DNA from: a virus
DNA length: 56,127 bases
Direction: 5' to 3' (one strand)
IMG/VR virus record: IMGVR_UViG_3300017956_005956
Location: 1 to 56,127 of that record
Both the position numbers and the translations under genes were made by a program. Below, piece by piece: positions 46,050 through 55,542 of this stretch (the stretch's first letter is position 1; every line of letters begins with the position of its first letter). A model generated the notes under the pieces. The model was not told where the DNA came from, ran no database searches, and saw only the letters and a list, made by a program, of their open reading frames with translations.

Positions 46050-49000
46050 TTAAGTCGATTGTATTCCTATATTTGTGTTGCTTGTGCTTATAACCACTTT
46101 ACCGTATGCTTGTAACTTTTCAGCACTAATATCATCTATTATTTCTACATCGTTTACAGTTGCTCCGCTTATTAAAATTTCGTCATCTTCGCATTTTATT
46201 TGATGTAAACTTCCAAATGTCTGATCTTGGGCAATAGGAACAATAACAAATGTAGTAATATCCGGAGCCATTTCTTTTACTACATACGCTGCTAATTCTG
46301 AAAAATAAAAAGTTTCTCCAAAATCCCAATTTTCTAATGAAAAAAATTGATTAATGAAAAAAATTATTCTTGATTTTAATTCATTATCATTTAAAACAAT
46401 ATCATCATTTTTAATAACTTTAAATACTCCCTGTAGAATAGGATCTGCTTTATTACCAAAAATAATTCTGTATTTTGCAGGATGATATATTAATTCATCT
46501 GTAATTGATTTATTTTTTTCTAAATTTTGAGAATAATTTATAAACAATTGATCAGATGATAAAGGTAACGGTTTAACTTCAGTTGTATTGTTAAGATATA
46601 ACCTAAATTTTGTATCATAGTCTGATGTAAGTAAATATACATCAATTATATTTGTCTGACTAGGATCAATCCTAGACGAACCATCTGCTGCATGACTATA
46701 ACTAAACTTTAAATTATCTCTACCTACAAAACCTTTGTAATCTGTGGTTGTAGTTAATAAATTTGTACTTTTTGAATATATTTGAAATAGATCAACATCA
46801 ACAAAGTAAAAAACCTGGTTATTTTTATATTGACTTAATGGCCCTAAATTATTTTTACTTTGCAAAGTTATAATTTCTTTACTTTGCTTATTGTCAAAAT
46901 ATGAAAACCTTTCAACACCATTTGATGCAATATATTTTTTCTGAAAAATAAAAGCAGATAACGGATTTTCCTCTGGATTAACAAGAACTTCAAAAGTACT
47001 TTCATCGTCGCTTATACCATCATCGTCACTGTCAAAAAAATCAACAGTAACTTTATCACTTGTAACATAACCTAAATCATCCCTATACTCTTCTGTAATT
47101 TCGAAACTATAGTCTACTGTAAAATTTTGCAAACTTTCTACTCCATTTACAGCAGGTAATGTATTAATTGACAGAAAAGTTATGTTATCTTTAATAATTT
47201 TTCCAGTTTGATTATCATATATTTTATCTGTTTTATCAAAATAAAAATCAACCTCATTTTTACTTTCAACTATATATCTTGCTGCTCTATATTCAACAGT
47301 ATACTTTTCCTTATTTGTTGTAAACTTTATTATCCAAGACGAGTCTAATTTTTGTCCTGATACATCACCAGTTTTTCCTTCATTGTATGGATCTACTACG
47401 TTTAAATTTTCTTCATTTATTATTTGCCAAGAGGTTTTATTTCTATCAAATCGCAATCCAAATGTTTGATATGCTACAATCAATTCTATCATTTCTTTTT
47501 TAATATCACTGGTAAGCACATTAGAAACAAATGGTCGAATTTCTGCTAAAATCGCTCCTGTTGGTAAGTAATCATTTACTATAACAGGTCCTTCGCCGTT
47601 GCTTGTTAATTCTGTTCCGTTATTTCTAGTGTTAATAATTTTTACCCATTTATAATTTACAGCACCTTTATAATTTGCATCTCCTGCAACTAAATTACCA
47701 TCAGGTCCAAAATGATAATTTGTAGGCGCTGTAAATTTTACAAGTGTATTATTTTGAATAAATTTTAACAAAGAATCTGTATATGTTCCTAATATCTGTA
47801 TGATTTCACTTTCATTTTGTAAGTACCCGGTGTAATAATTAGTATCACTATAAACCGATACCCATGAAAGGCCTTGATCAACATATGGTATTTGCTGAGT
47901 AACGTGAAAATAATAATTTTTTGTTTCAACATGCTTTAAAATTGGATCAATTTGATTTATAATAATTTTTTCAACATCTAACTCAGATTCAAATGAAAAT
48001 TGTAATTTTTTTGTAAGAATTTCTTTAAAAAGTATTCCGTCACTAGCAAATAAATTAGTTGAACTATACTTTCCTGTTGCATCTTTTAAATCTAAATATC
48101 GTGAAATTCCAGAAGAAATCCTGTTAACACTCTTAGCTTTTATTATCTCAGCATTAGCTATTAATGGTCCTATTTGATAATCTTCAGCGGTAATTAACCT
48201 GTTCTGCGTATAATAATTCATTGGTGCTTTTTGCCTAATAGAATTATTACTTTCTGATACCGATGAGTTATTAACGGTGTATTGTAATTCTAAAACTATT
48301 GAAAGAGTTTCGACTTTTCCAGACTGAGATTCATAATCAATATCAATTGCAATTCCTATCATGTCTGCTGGATCAATTACAATCTTTGCATTTCTACTTG
48401 TCCTATAATAAACTCTAAAATTCCCTTGCGGTAATTCTCCAAATACACCATCTGAAAATATTAAACTAATCCTATCATTTACTCGTGTCAACACAGAATA
48501 TATAGACCTAATATTTTTATCTACATTATTATAAATTATATTATTTCCTTCAATTGCATCAACTTTTGTCCATAATTTATCAGTTGTATCATTTGCGTTT
48601 AAACTATACAACCATACATCATCATTATTAATATTAATTGCATCAACTGATACCAACTGATTTGCACTAGGATTAGTTATATTAAAGTTACCTTGATCGA
48701 TAGATCCTTGCTTAAAAAACATAAAAAAACCGGTATTTTCACTTGCAGGACCTATTCCGTCTTCCCTGTATAAAATACTAAATTTATTTCCTGGCAACGG
48801 AGGTTCTTCATAGATTGTATCATCAAAATCAACTGGAACAATTTCAAAACGCAAAGACTGACCATCAATTACTTTAGTAAATGAAATAATAGGAATATCA
48901 TCCAAAAAAGAATTTATTTTATATTTTTCAGTAGTAATATTTGCTAAGGTTGATTTTTTATAAGCTTTTCCAAATTTGTTAGTACTGTCAAATGCTTTAT

Positions 49001-49481
49001 TCAAAACAAAAATAAATTGTTCATACCAATTTGGATTACTTGGATCATTCCAAATTATGTTTTGCCCAACAAGATTTAGATTATTTGAATCAACTAAAGC
49101 TTCAGTTGTTCTTACACTTGTTATTTTTAACAAACCGTTTGCACCAGTATTTCTTTTTGGACTATAACTTAATAATCTAGCTAATCTTAAAATGCTTTCT
49201 CTGCGTTCAGCAAGTTCAATAAAATTTTCTCTAGCGTTAAGATCAATTCTAAAAGATAAATTTTGCCCTAAAAAAGCAATTAGATCAATTAATGCAATGT
49301 ATTCGGAACTTTCGATGTAATCATTGAAATCTTCTGGATATTTTTCTCTAAGATAGTTTATCATAACTCTGCGTAAACTATCAAAATCGTAGCTTTGAAA
49401 TTCGGCGTTAGAATATGTTTGATAAATTCTTTTCCAATCTTCGGCTACTAATAATCTATTTTGTCTATCGGTTAATGCCAT
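46050..49481 (-). CDS. 6: Baseplate wedge protein gp6, enlarged
   Basis: The product is 1,143 residues; T4 gp6 is 660. The N-terminal 150 residues are closely gp6-like (DFDSLRRVMINYLREKYPEDFNDY, SSEYIALIDLIAFLGQNLSFRIDLNAR, RESILRLARLLSYSPKRN). In T4, gp6 dimers form the inner ring of wedge proteins that tie wedges together. The remaining length is added in the middle and C-terminal parts, where no further domain is recognised. A late box (AATAAATA at 49505-49498) and AGGAT precede the ATG, and a 53 nt gap separates it from gp25, so it can be transcribed separately. Confidence 0.9.
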   Translation of the reverse strand: MALTDRQNRLLVAEDWKRIYQTYSNAEFQSYDFDSLRRVMINYLREKYPEDFNDYIESSEYIALIDLIAFLGQNLSFRIDLNARENFIELAERRESILRLARLLSYSPKRNTGANGLLKITSVRTTEALVDSNNLNLVGQNIIWNDPSNPNWYEQFIFVLNKAFDSTNKFGKAYKKSTLANITTEKYKINSFLDDIPIISFTKVIDGQSLRFEIVPVDFDDTIYEEPPLPGNKFSILYREDGIGPASENTGFFMFFKQGSIDQGNFNITNPSANQLVSVDAININNDDVWLYSLNANDTTDKLWTKVDAIEGNNIIYNNVDKNIRSIYSVLTRVNDRISLIFSDGVFGELPQGNFRVYYRTSRNAKIVIDPADMIGIAIDIDYESQSGKVETLSIVLELQYTVNNSSVSESNNSIRQKAPMNYYTQNRLITAEDYQIGPLIANAEIIKAKSVNRISSGISRYLDLKDATGKYSSTNLFASDGILFKEILTKKLQFSFESELDVEKIIINQIDPILKHVETKNYYFHVTQQIPYVDQGLSWVSVYSDTNYYTGYLQNESEIIQILGTYTDSLLKFIQNNTLVKFTAPTNYHFGPDGNLVAGDANYKGAVNYKWVKIINTRNNGTELTSNGEGPVIVNDYLPTGAILAEIRPFVSNVLTSDIKKEMIELIVAYQTFGLRFDRNKTSWQIINEENLNVVDPYNEGKTGDVSGQKLDSSWIIKFTTNKEKYTVEYRAARYIVESKNEVDFYFDKTDKIYDNQTGKIIKDNITFLSINTLPAVNGVESLQNFTVDYSFEITEEYRDDLGYVTSDKVTVDFFDSDDDGISDDESTFEVLVNPEENPLSAFIFQKKYIASNGVERFSYFDNKQSKEIITLQSKNNLGPLSQYKNNQVFYFVDVDLFQIYSKSTNLLTTTTDYKGFVGRDNLKFSYSHAADGSSRIDPSQTNIIDVYLLTSDYDTKFRLYLNNTTEVKPLPLSSDQLFINYSQNLEKNKSITDELIYHPAKYRIIFGNKADPILQGVFKVIKNDDIVLNDNELKSRIIFFINQFFSLENWDFGETFYFSELAAYVVKEMAPDITTFVIVPIAQDQTFGSLHQIKCEDDEILISGATVNDVEIIDDISAEKLQAYGKVVISTSNTNIGIQST

Positions 49482-49497
49482 AACAAATCCTTTTTTG

Positions 49498-49505
49498 TAT
49501 TTATT
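49498..49505 (-). promoter_or_regulatory. T4-type late promoter variant (AATAAATA)
   Basis: The minus strand reads AATAAATACAAAAAAGGAT, 17 nt before the gp6 ATG. It lies in a 53 nt gap between gp25 and gp6, one of the larger intergenic stretches. A weak A/T palindrome (AAAATATATGCATTTT) also lies in the gap, but it is not a convincing terminator. Confidence 0.6.
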
Positions 49506-49534
49506 TTCTAATAAAATGCATATATTTTAAATTT

Positions 49535-49972
49535 TTAAGTAAGAAGCCCTGCATTTCTATCAAAACGCAAACGCATTTTATCTTGAATATTATAAGGAAG
49601 GTAAATTAATTCACATTCAACTTGTATTCCACTCTCATATTCATCTACAACAACTTTTGCTATTTTAACTCGTGTGTCACTTCTAATAATTCTATTAACG
49701 TTATCAATAATAAGATTTCTTAATTGCGCCGTCATAGGTTCAAATAATATATCCCATAAAATTGTTCCAAATGTAGGATCTGATAATTTTTCTCCTTGCC
49801 TTATATGAAAATGATTTATTATATCTTGTTTTATTAATTGTAAATCATACAATTTGTAAGTATTATTATTAGTAAATACTGTGCTAATTCCTCTATAAGT
49901 TTTTGATCCTGGTTTGAACTTTGTACTTTCATTTTTATTTTTAACAACAATTTCTTTATATAATGTACTCAT
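49535..49972 (-). CDS. 25: Baseplate wedge protein gp25
   Basis: The 145-residue product fits gp25 in length and content: KTYRGISTVFTNN, DLQLIKQDIINHFHIRQGEK and LSDPTFGTILWDILFEPMT, the last containing the EP core typical of gp25-like baseplate lysozyme-fold proteins. It then has IIRSDTRVKIAKVVV and VECELIYLPYN. gp25 sits in the core wedge bundle and in contractile systems helps start sheath assembly. The ATG overlaps the gp5 stop by 4 nt, with AGGAAAGGAAA upstream. Confidence 0.9.
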   Translation of the reverse strand: MSTLYKEIVVKNKNESTKFKPGSKTYRGISTVFTNNNTYKLYDLQLIKQDIINHFHIRQGEKLSDPTFGTILWDILFEPMTAQLRNLIIDNVNRIIRSDTRVKIAKVVVDEYESGIQVECELIYLPYNIQDKMRLRFDRNAGLLT

Positions 49973-51975
49973 TTTCCTTTCCTAAATGTATCATCCTGAG
50001 CCCCTCCTTTAAAAATTAAAGGCGTTTTAATTTCTTCTTGTTCATACTTAATTGCAAAATCACATGAGTCATTAATAGATATTGTACTATCTGTTTTATC
50101 AGGATAAAAAGTTTCCGGTTTCAAGTTTTCATGGCTAAAATACGGTTCATGAGTTGGTATTCTAATAGGTATGAAAGCATGACGGGCACATTCTGGCAAT
50201 TTTGCATCAATTGCTGGTTGTGCATTATCTGCTGTAATACCATTAGATCCTTTAGCTGAACCACTACCAAAATATTGAATTTTGCTCATATTGTTTACAG
50301 GCGCATTATATTCATTACTTGCGCCTGCTGTTACATAATTTATATTACCAGATTTTATATGATTAGCATTCATAGCTGTGACATAATTAACTTTACTTTT
50401 TATAACCGCAGTAGTATCTGCATATAAACGTAAATTTAATCCAGCTCTTATATGCATATTTTTTCCTGTCAATTGCCTAAAATCTTCTAGTGACTTTTGA
50501 TCAAAAGTTGTATCTGCTAAATGTAACGTAGCCTTGTTAGAATGCTGATGGATATTTTCTTTTGCAAGCAAAAAGAAATCTCTATCAAATGTTGCATGTC
50601 CGTCTTGAGATACTTCTAATTTAAAATCTCCTAATTTAGGATGGGTACCTACCTTCCAATAAACATCTCTACTTACATCAATATACAAATTATCTCCCGG
50701 TTGTTCAACTGTAGGTAAATCTTCAAAGCTATTCCATTTCCATGTTCCGTCTTCGTTTTTAATACCTAATTCTGGACGTAACGCAGGATCTTTCTTAACT
50801 TCTGCTGTACCAACTTTCCAATGAGTTGCGTTACCAGATTCTAAACGCATTTGTTCTCTGGCTTTAATATTAACATTACCAGAAGCTTCTAAATTTATAT
50901 CACGATTTGCTTTTAAGTTAAAATCAGTTTCAGAATGTATGCTTACACTATCATCAGAATATATATCAATTTTACCATTACTTGTTAATTCTATCCATGT
51001 ATTACCCTGTGAATTAATTATGTAAATTAAATCCTCTGTGTTGTGCATAACAATTTGATGACCAGTTCGAGTGCGCCATCTCGTAAGTTCATTATGTGGT
51101 AAAGCAACATCTCCGTCTGTTTCTCTTTTTTCTACGTAAGCATATTCAGGCGGATCAGTGTTTGCTGGTTTTTTCCTGAGAATTTTTTCATCTCCGTCAT
51201 CCATTACAAAACTAGTTCCGCCTAGCCTGCTAAAAGGAATATTTGTTTCACCAAATTTTTCCCCATATCTTACTTTTGGCTTACCAGGACGTCTATCAAA
51301 ATGTCCAGGACTGCTTAGTCCTAACACCATACTCGGAACTTCGCGTCTGGCGCTTGACGTTGTTGTTCCTCTTGTTTGATCCACAATATTATCTTGATAT
51401 TTTAACAAACCTTGTTTTTCTAAAATTTCTACTCTATCAGTATCTACAAATTTATAATATTGAGTAGGATCGTTTCCTTTTCCTGTTTCTAAAGCCTTAT
51501 TATATTCTCCTACAGGAACTATTTTATTACTAAACTTACCACTTGGATCTTCACTATATGATGTAGATGCATTTCCAGGCATCATGAAATTCATATATTT
51601 GTCTTGTAAACATCCTATCCAAAACCCATATCCAAAATTATTTTCTGCCATTAAAACTAAAACTTTAACATCAATATCAGGAGGAACTGCCCAAAATCCA
51701 TAACTTTTCTGAGTTGCATCAAATCCATAACGTTGGTTAACTCCTTTCCTTGGTGTATTTCCTGCAAAAGGCGAAACATATGTACAAGGAATGTAATAAC
51801 CACTACTTTCTCCTGGACTTCCTGCTTCAGTTGTTTTTAAAATTTCTACTTCAATAGATCCCATAAATTCAGTATCTAAATGATTACTCACTCTGCCAAT
51901 ATAAGGTCCTACACCTGTCATCCATGTAGGTTTTGACCCTCTACTGTATTGAGTCCTTGATTCTTGAGTTGGCAT
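49969..51975 (-). CDS. 5: Baseplate hub/spike protein gp5-like, without visible lysozyme domain
   Basis: The 668-residue product has an N-terminal OB-fold-like segment (GVGPYIGRVSNHLDTEFMGSIE, SPFAGNTPRKG, FWAVPPDIDVKVLVLMAEN) and a C-terminal VgrG/gp5-type repeat region (GNTWIELTSNGKIDIYSDDS, NLKANRDINLEASGNVNIKA). I see no T4 lysozyme catalytic domain between them. It should build the central spike that pierces the host envelope. An unusually strong GGAGGAGGT ribosome binding site precedes the ATG. The gene overlaps the upstream hub gene by one base and gp25 by four, so hub and wedge are coupled. Confidence 0.85.
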   Translation of the reverse strand: MPTQESRTQYSRGSKPTWMTGVGPYIGRVSNHLDTEFMGSIEVEILKTTEAGSPGESSGYYIPCTYVSPFAGNTPRKGVNQRYGFDATQKSYGFWAVPPDIDVKVLVLMAENNFGYGFWIGCLQDKYMNFMMPGNASTSYSEDPSGKFSNKIVPVGEYNKALETGKGNDPTQYYKFVDTDRVEILEKQGLLKYQDNIVDQTRGTTTSSARREVPSMVLGLSSPGHFDRRPGKPKVRYGEKFGETNIPFSRLGGTSFVMDDGDEKILRKKPANTDPPEYAYVEKRETDGDVALPHNELTRWRTRTGHQIVMHNTEDLIYIINSQGNTWIELTSNGKIDIYSDDSVSIHSETDFNLKANRDINLEASGNVNIKAREQMRLESGNATHWKVGTAEVKKDPALRPELGIKNEDGTWKWNSFEDLPTVEQPGDNLYIDVSRDVYWKVGTHPKLGDFKLEVSQDGHATFDRDFFLLAKENIHQHSNKATLHLADTTFDQKSLEDFRQLTGKNMHIRAGLNLRLYADTTAVIKSKVNYVTAMNANHIKSGNINYVTAGASNEYNAPVNNMSKIQYFGSGSAKGSNGITADNAQPAIDAKLPECARHAFIPIRIPTHEPYFSHENLKPETFYPDKTDSTISINDSCDFAIKYEQEEIKTPLIFKGGAQDDTFRKGK

Positions 51976-54257
51976 TATATACCTCCTCCGGCATTACCTG
52001 CTGCAGTATTCAGCACATCGGCACTTATTCTTGCAACTCCTTTTTCTGGATCTGCTTTTTGTTTTGTATCAAGACCTTCTTGATTTCTAATTCTGATCAT
52101 CTTTAAAGTTTGCTTAAACACTCCTTCTGCAAAATTATTACGAACCGATATAACTTGATATATACCGCTATATGCAGTTGTATCATTTAATCCTACATTA
52201 TTAAAATCCATAAACCCATTATCTGCATTTGTATCAAACGGTGTTCTAAAATTTACTAAAACGTGTACTTCGCTGTCTTGATAATTCATAGTACCGTCCT
52301 CATTTAAATTGATAAATTCTTGACTAGGAATTGCATGATAATTACCATATCCACTATCTGCGATATAGTAAGGATCTCCCCAAATTGTCATTGTTGTGTT
52401 TACTAAATCAACCGGACTGTTCAAAAGTGCATCGTTAAAATCTCTTGCAACTCCTGTTGATATTTTATCAGGTTGTCCGCCACCTACAGATCCAGTCTGA
52501 GGTTTTGAATTTTCTTCTCCTGTTTTTGATCCACTACTTGAATCTGTTGCTGAATTACCCGGAGTAGGCGGCCTGTATTTTTGATTGCTTGCTCCAGCCC
52601 TTGCATCTTGCTCATAAGATTTAACACTTCCTTTATCTGCTCCTCCAAATGGTTGCGCTGCTAAATAGAATGCCTTATTAAAATTTATATCAAACTCTAA
52701 TACATTGTCATTGACACCAGTATAAATGTAATTGTATTCTTTAGCACACTGTTTTCTTAATTGCGCCGAAACCGCCGGTTCAGACGACGATTGATATCTA
52801 CTTATATGTGTTTTATATTCAACTACTCTGTACACATATAATCTAGGAGGTTTACCAGTGGCAACTTCTTGCGCATCATCTTTTAAATTGTACACTTCAA
52901 GATCTACTCTAAACCACGGAATCATGCCATTGATATCAGGATAAGCAGATGAGACATTCCTTCCATATGTGCTTTGAATTATAACTTCCTCTATTATTTC
53001 TTGAATTGTAGTTCCATTCTTGAAAGTAAAAACACTTATATTATCACTTACTTGTATTTTTTTTCTATCAAACACACCATCTTTATCATCTAACTCTGAA
53101 AATCGAGGTCTAGCAAAAGGTTTTTTATTTCCGTCTAAAAAACTATCAACAAGCAAAGATTTTCCAATAGCATTATCATTTTTTTTATCTTCTGCAAAAT
53201 TCCTTGCTATTTCGCCTAAATTACTTCTTTTTACCATTATTCCTAGTAAACTTTTTTCTGGATTTGTTAAATCATCTGTAAATTCACTTAATCCTGCAGT
53301 ATCTTTATCATAAATTCCTGATTGATACAATTCTGTTACATCTACTGCGCCTGTTCCTCTCCAACTTAAAGCAGAACTTTGAGTTCCAGAGTTATCAATT
53401 ACTTCGCCATTAGTAAATGTAGAATCTACCGAGGTTTTTGGAAAAGCAATAATATATTCGTTTGCTGTTGTACATTCTCCTTTTTTTCTACGAAGTTGTT
53501 CCCGACTATTTAAAATATTGTGTAAACTATACGCTCCAGTTTGCAATATTTCTTTAACATTTCTGCCATAAATTTTAATATCTGCTTTTAATGCTTGTAC
53601 TTCTTCAGTTTGTCCTTGTTCAGTCCATGGCAATGCACTCACATTGTAAATAGATCCTCCTTCTGTCACATTAAAATTTATATCTACAAGTTTTAACGGA
53701 AACATTCTACGTAAATGCTTTTTTTCTAAATACACACCGTCATTATCCCAACCTTTGAACTCAACTGTTAATAAAAAAGGTGCTTCTAAATAATTAGATT
53801 TTTCACCCCTAGCTTTTTTTGCAGCAACTCTAAGTTCTTGTAAAAATAAACCCATACTATAAGGTTCTGTAACAGTAAATCGGATTGAAGTTGCGTTAGA
53901 TTGTTTAGTTTTCCTATTATGAGTTATTAAACTATTAATTTCTACATCATCTATAAAATATTCTACTGCACCTAATGCTGTCTCTGCTGGAATATCAACC
54001 CCATCAGCTCCTCCTCCAGAACGTATCAATACAATTTGTGGATCATTTTTTTTATACGTTGATTTAGGATTAGCAGTTTCTTCATCAGTTAATGCACTTA
54101 ATGTAAAAATATAATTATAACTCGAAAAATCTTCTAATTCATTTGCAAATGGTAACAACGACGCACCATCTTCATTATCATTGCTAATATCAGTAGTTGC
54201 ACTATTGCCGCTAGAAGATTGATTGTTATTAATAACTTGAATATCACTATCTGCCAT
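51975..54257 (-). CDS. Baseplate hub protein, possibly gp27-like
   Basis: The 760-residue product has an N-terminal Ser/Asn-rich stretch, then FIDDVEINSLI, RFTVTEPYSMGLFLQELR and APFLLTVEFKGWDNDG, which resemble hub/late-control proteins of the gp27/D family. Its C-terminus has TIWGDPYYIADSGYGNYH and YSGIYQVISVRNNF. The position directly upstream of gp5 supports a hub role: in T4, gp27 binds the gp5 trimer. T4 gp27 is 391 residues, so this protein is nearly twice as long. The gp27 identity is tentative. ATTTAGGATAGCAT gives the ribosome binding site. Confidence 0.55.
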   Translation of the reverse strand: MADSDIQVINNNQSSSGNSATTDISNDNEDGASLLPFANELEDFSSYNYIFTLSALTDEETANPKSTYKKNDPQIVLIRSGGGADGVDIPAETALGAVEYFIDDVEINSLITHNRKTKQSNATSIRFTVTEPYSMGLFLQELRVAAKKARGEKSNYLEAPFLLTVEFKGWDNDGVYLEKKHLRRMFPLKLVDINFNVTEGGSIYNVSALPWTEQGQTEEVQALKADIKIYGRNVKEILQTGAYSLHNILNSREQLRRKKGECTTANEYIIAFPKTSVDSTFTNGEVIDNSGTQSSALSWRGTGAVDVTELYQSGIYDKDTAGLSEFTDDLTNPEKSLLGIMVKRSNLGEIARNFAEDKKNDNAIGKSLLVDSFLDGNKKPFARPRFSELDDKDGVFDRKKIQVSDNISVFTFKNGTTIQEIIEEVIIQSTYGRNVSSAYPDINGMIPWFRVDLEVYNLKDDAQEVATGKPPRLYVYRVVEYKTHISRYQSSSEPAVSAQLRKQCAKEYNYIYTGVNDNVLEFDINFNKAFYLAAQPFGGADKGSVKSYEQDARAGASNQKYRPPTPGNSATDSSSGSKTGEENSKPQTGSVGGGQPDKISTGVARDFNDALLNSPVDLVNTTMTIWGDPYYIADSGYGNYHAIPSQEFINLNEDGTMNYQDSEVHVLVNFRTPFDTNADNGFMDFNNVGLNDTTAYSGIYQVISVRNNFAEGVFKQTLKMIRIRNQEGLDTKQKADPEKGVARISADVLNTAAGNAGGGI

Positions 54258-54260
54258 ATG

Positions 54261-54560
54261 CTATCCTAAATATTTTGCTAAATTTGAAGATTTAGGCAAA
54301 ATTATTTCTACACCAGCTTCAATATCGTATACAGGATCTTGTATTATATCCATATTGCGCTGAGCAAAAACCCACCATAGCCCTTGATCTCCATACAGAT
54401 CATAAGCTAACAAATCTGGACGATGAGTATACTGGGGTTGAATAGTATATCTTACATCATTAGGTTCTGCCGGAATTGATCTAATATTTAAGATATCTAG
54501 ATAGGAATTATTTATAATTTCTGTTTTCTCCCAAGGACTATTATTTCTATATTTTGCCAT
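54261..54560 (-). CDS. 53: Baseplate wedge protein gp53-like
   Basis: The 99-residue product holds the compact gp53 core: TIQPQYTHRPDLLAYDLYGD, LWWVFAQRNMDIIQDPVYD and AGVEIILP. T4 gp53 is 196 residues; this is the shorter marine form, where only the LysM-like core is kept. gp53 locks wedges around the hub during baseplate assembly. The start overlaps the upstream stop by one base. The ribosome binding site is weak, which fits translational coupling. Confidence 0.85.
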   Translation of the reverse strand: MAKYRNNSPWEKTEIINNSYLDILNIRSIPAEPNDVRYTIQPQYTHRPDLLAYDLYGDQGLWWVFAQRNMDIIQDPVYDIEAGVEIILPKSSNLAKYLG

Positions 54561-55465
54561 TATATAAATCCATAAGTACTGCGTGTTAAACTTCCGCTTA
54601 TAAAACTTTTTAGACTAAATCTTTTTATATTTCTCCTACTGTAAGAAGGAATTAAAGTAACAGACAGTGTGCTTTTTGTTGGAACATGAGTTCCTACTTT
54701 TCCAACTCTTTTTACAAAAATATAATCAACATCTGTTGGTAATTCAACTGTAAAATTACTTACAACAACCGGAACATCATGAAAAACATATTCTCCATAA
54801 CCATTTAATTTAATAACAGGAGGCGGTGCACCTACATTAGGTGTATAACCATATGCCATTTTTGTTACACTTCGTAAATAATGTACCATAGCTATCCAAT
54901 ATTTTCCATCATCCATAGTTTCTACAGAAAAATCTCCTGTAATAGTGATATTATCTACCTGCGAATTTTGATATGCATAAAAAGGATAATTACTATGTAC
55001 GGGTTTAATTGGAGTGTAAGATGCAGAATTAGATAATATAATAGACGGAGTATACGGAAAAACTAAATGATTATCAGTTAATGTAAATGGTCTCATAATC
55101 ATTGATTCGCCAAATCCAGGAGCAATACTAAGCCTTACTCTCCAATCTGATTTTTGACTATCGGTTGCACCCCATGTTGCAGAATCTTCTCCACCGTCAT
55201 CTTGCGGTTCACCTCCAATTGGAAGTCCTGCAGATCGTAAAAATTTTCCAAATGACGATTCGGAAACCGAATCAATAATACCATTTCCTATATTGGTTGC
55301 TGTGTCTGATACTGAATCATACGCAGATCCAAGTAATTCAGTTCCGGAATCAAAAGCACTTGATATTGCATCACCTGCTGCATCTGCATATGGATCTAAA
55401 TCAATTTCATAAGGATTTGACGAACTACCATTAGTAGGAACATTTTCTGCATCTAATACGCCCAT
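54560..55465 (-). CDS. Baseplate tail-tube cap/initiator protein, gp48/gp54-like
   Basis: The product, 301 residues from the chosen start, has a low-complexity Asp/Ser/Gly-rich first 120 residues. It then has RVRLSIAPGFGES, HYLRSVTKMAYG, APPPVIKLNGYGEY and VVVSNFTVELPTDVDYI, and ends in a Ser/Arg-rich tail. Cyanophage homologues are annotated as gp48-like tail-tube caps; the exact T4 counterpart (48 or 54) is uncertain. The frame is open to 55510, but the ATG at 55465 (MGVLDAENV) follows an AAAGGAGT, so it is used. It is the first gene of the virion operon in this window and is preceded by a late box. Confidence 0.6.
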   Translation of the reverse strand: MGVLDAENVPTNGSSSNPYEIDLDPYADAAGDAISSAFDSGTELLGSAYDSVSDTATNIGNGIIDSVSESSFGKFLRSAGLPIGGEPQDDGGEDSATWGATDSQKSDWRVRLSIAPGFGESMIMRPFTLTDNHLVFPYTPSIILSNSASYTPIKPVHSNYPFYAYQNSQVDNITITGDFSVETMDDGKYWIAMVHYLRSVTKMAYGYTPNVGAPPPVIKLNGYGEYVFHDVPVVVSNFTVELPTDVDYIFVKRVGKVGTHVPTKSTLSVTLIPSYSRRNIKRFSLKSFISGSLTRSTYGFI

Positions 55466-55485
55466 AATTACTAACTCCTTTAAAG

Positions 55486-55493
55486 TATTTATT
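55486..55493 (-). promoter_or_regulatory. T4-type late promoter variant (AATAAATA)
   Basis: The minus strand reads AATAAATACTTTAAAGGAGT, with the ATG at 55465 21 nt past the box. It resembles the other late boxes in the window. It overlaps the plus-strand sigma70 -35 element by 2 nt, so the divergent transcripts share this region. Confidence 0.65.
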
Positions 55494-55520
55494 GACTTTA
55501 TAAACTGCATATATTATAAT
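55492..55520 (+). promoter_or_regulatory. Sigma70-type promoter for the gp55-like gene
   Basis: TTGACT at 55492-55497 and TATAAT at 55515-55520 are separated by 17 nt, an almost perfect sigma70 promoter. The start site would be near 55527. GGAG at 55534-55537 precedes the ATG at 55543. Such host-type promoters drive early or middle phage genes. Confidence 0.75.
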
Positions 55521-55542
55521 AAAATTTAAATTTGGAGATATA

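Noticed and set aside
49482-49534. A/T palindrome as a terminator between gp25 and gp6
   Set aside because: The stem is a few A-T pairs with no stable loop, so it is too weak to call.
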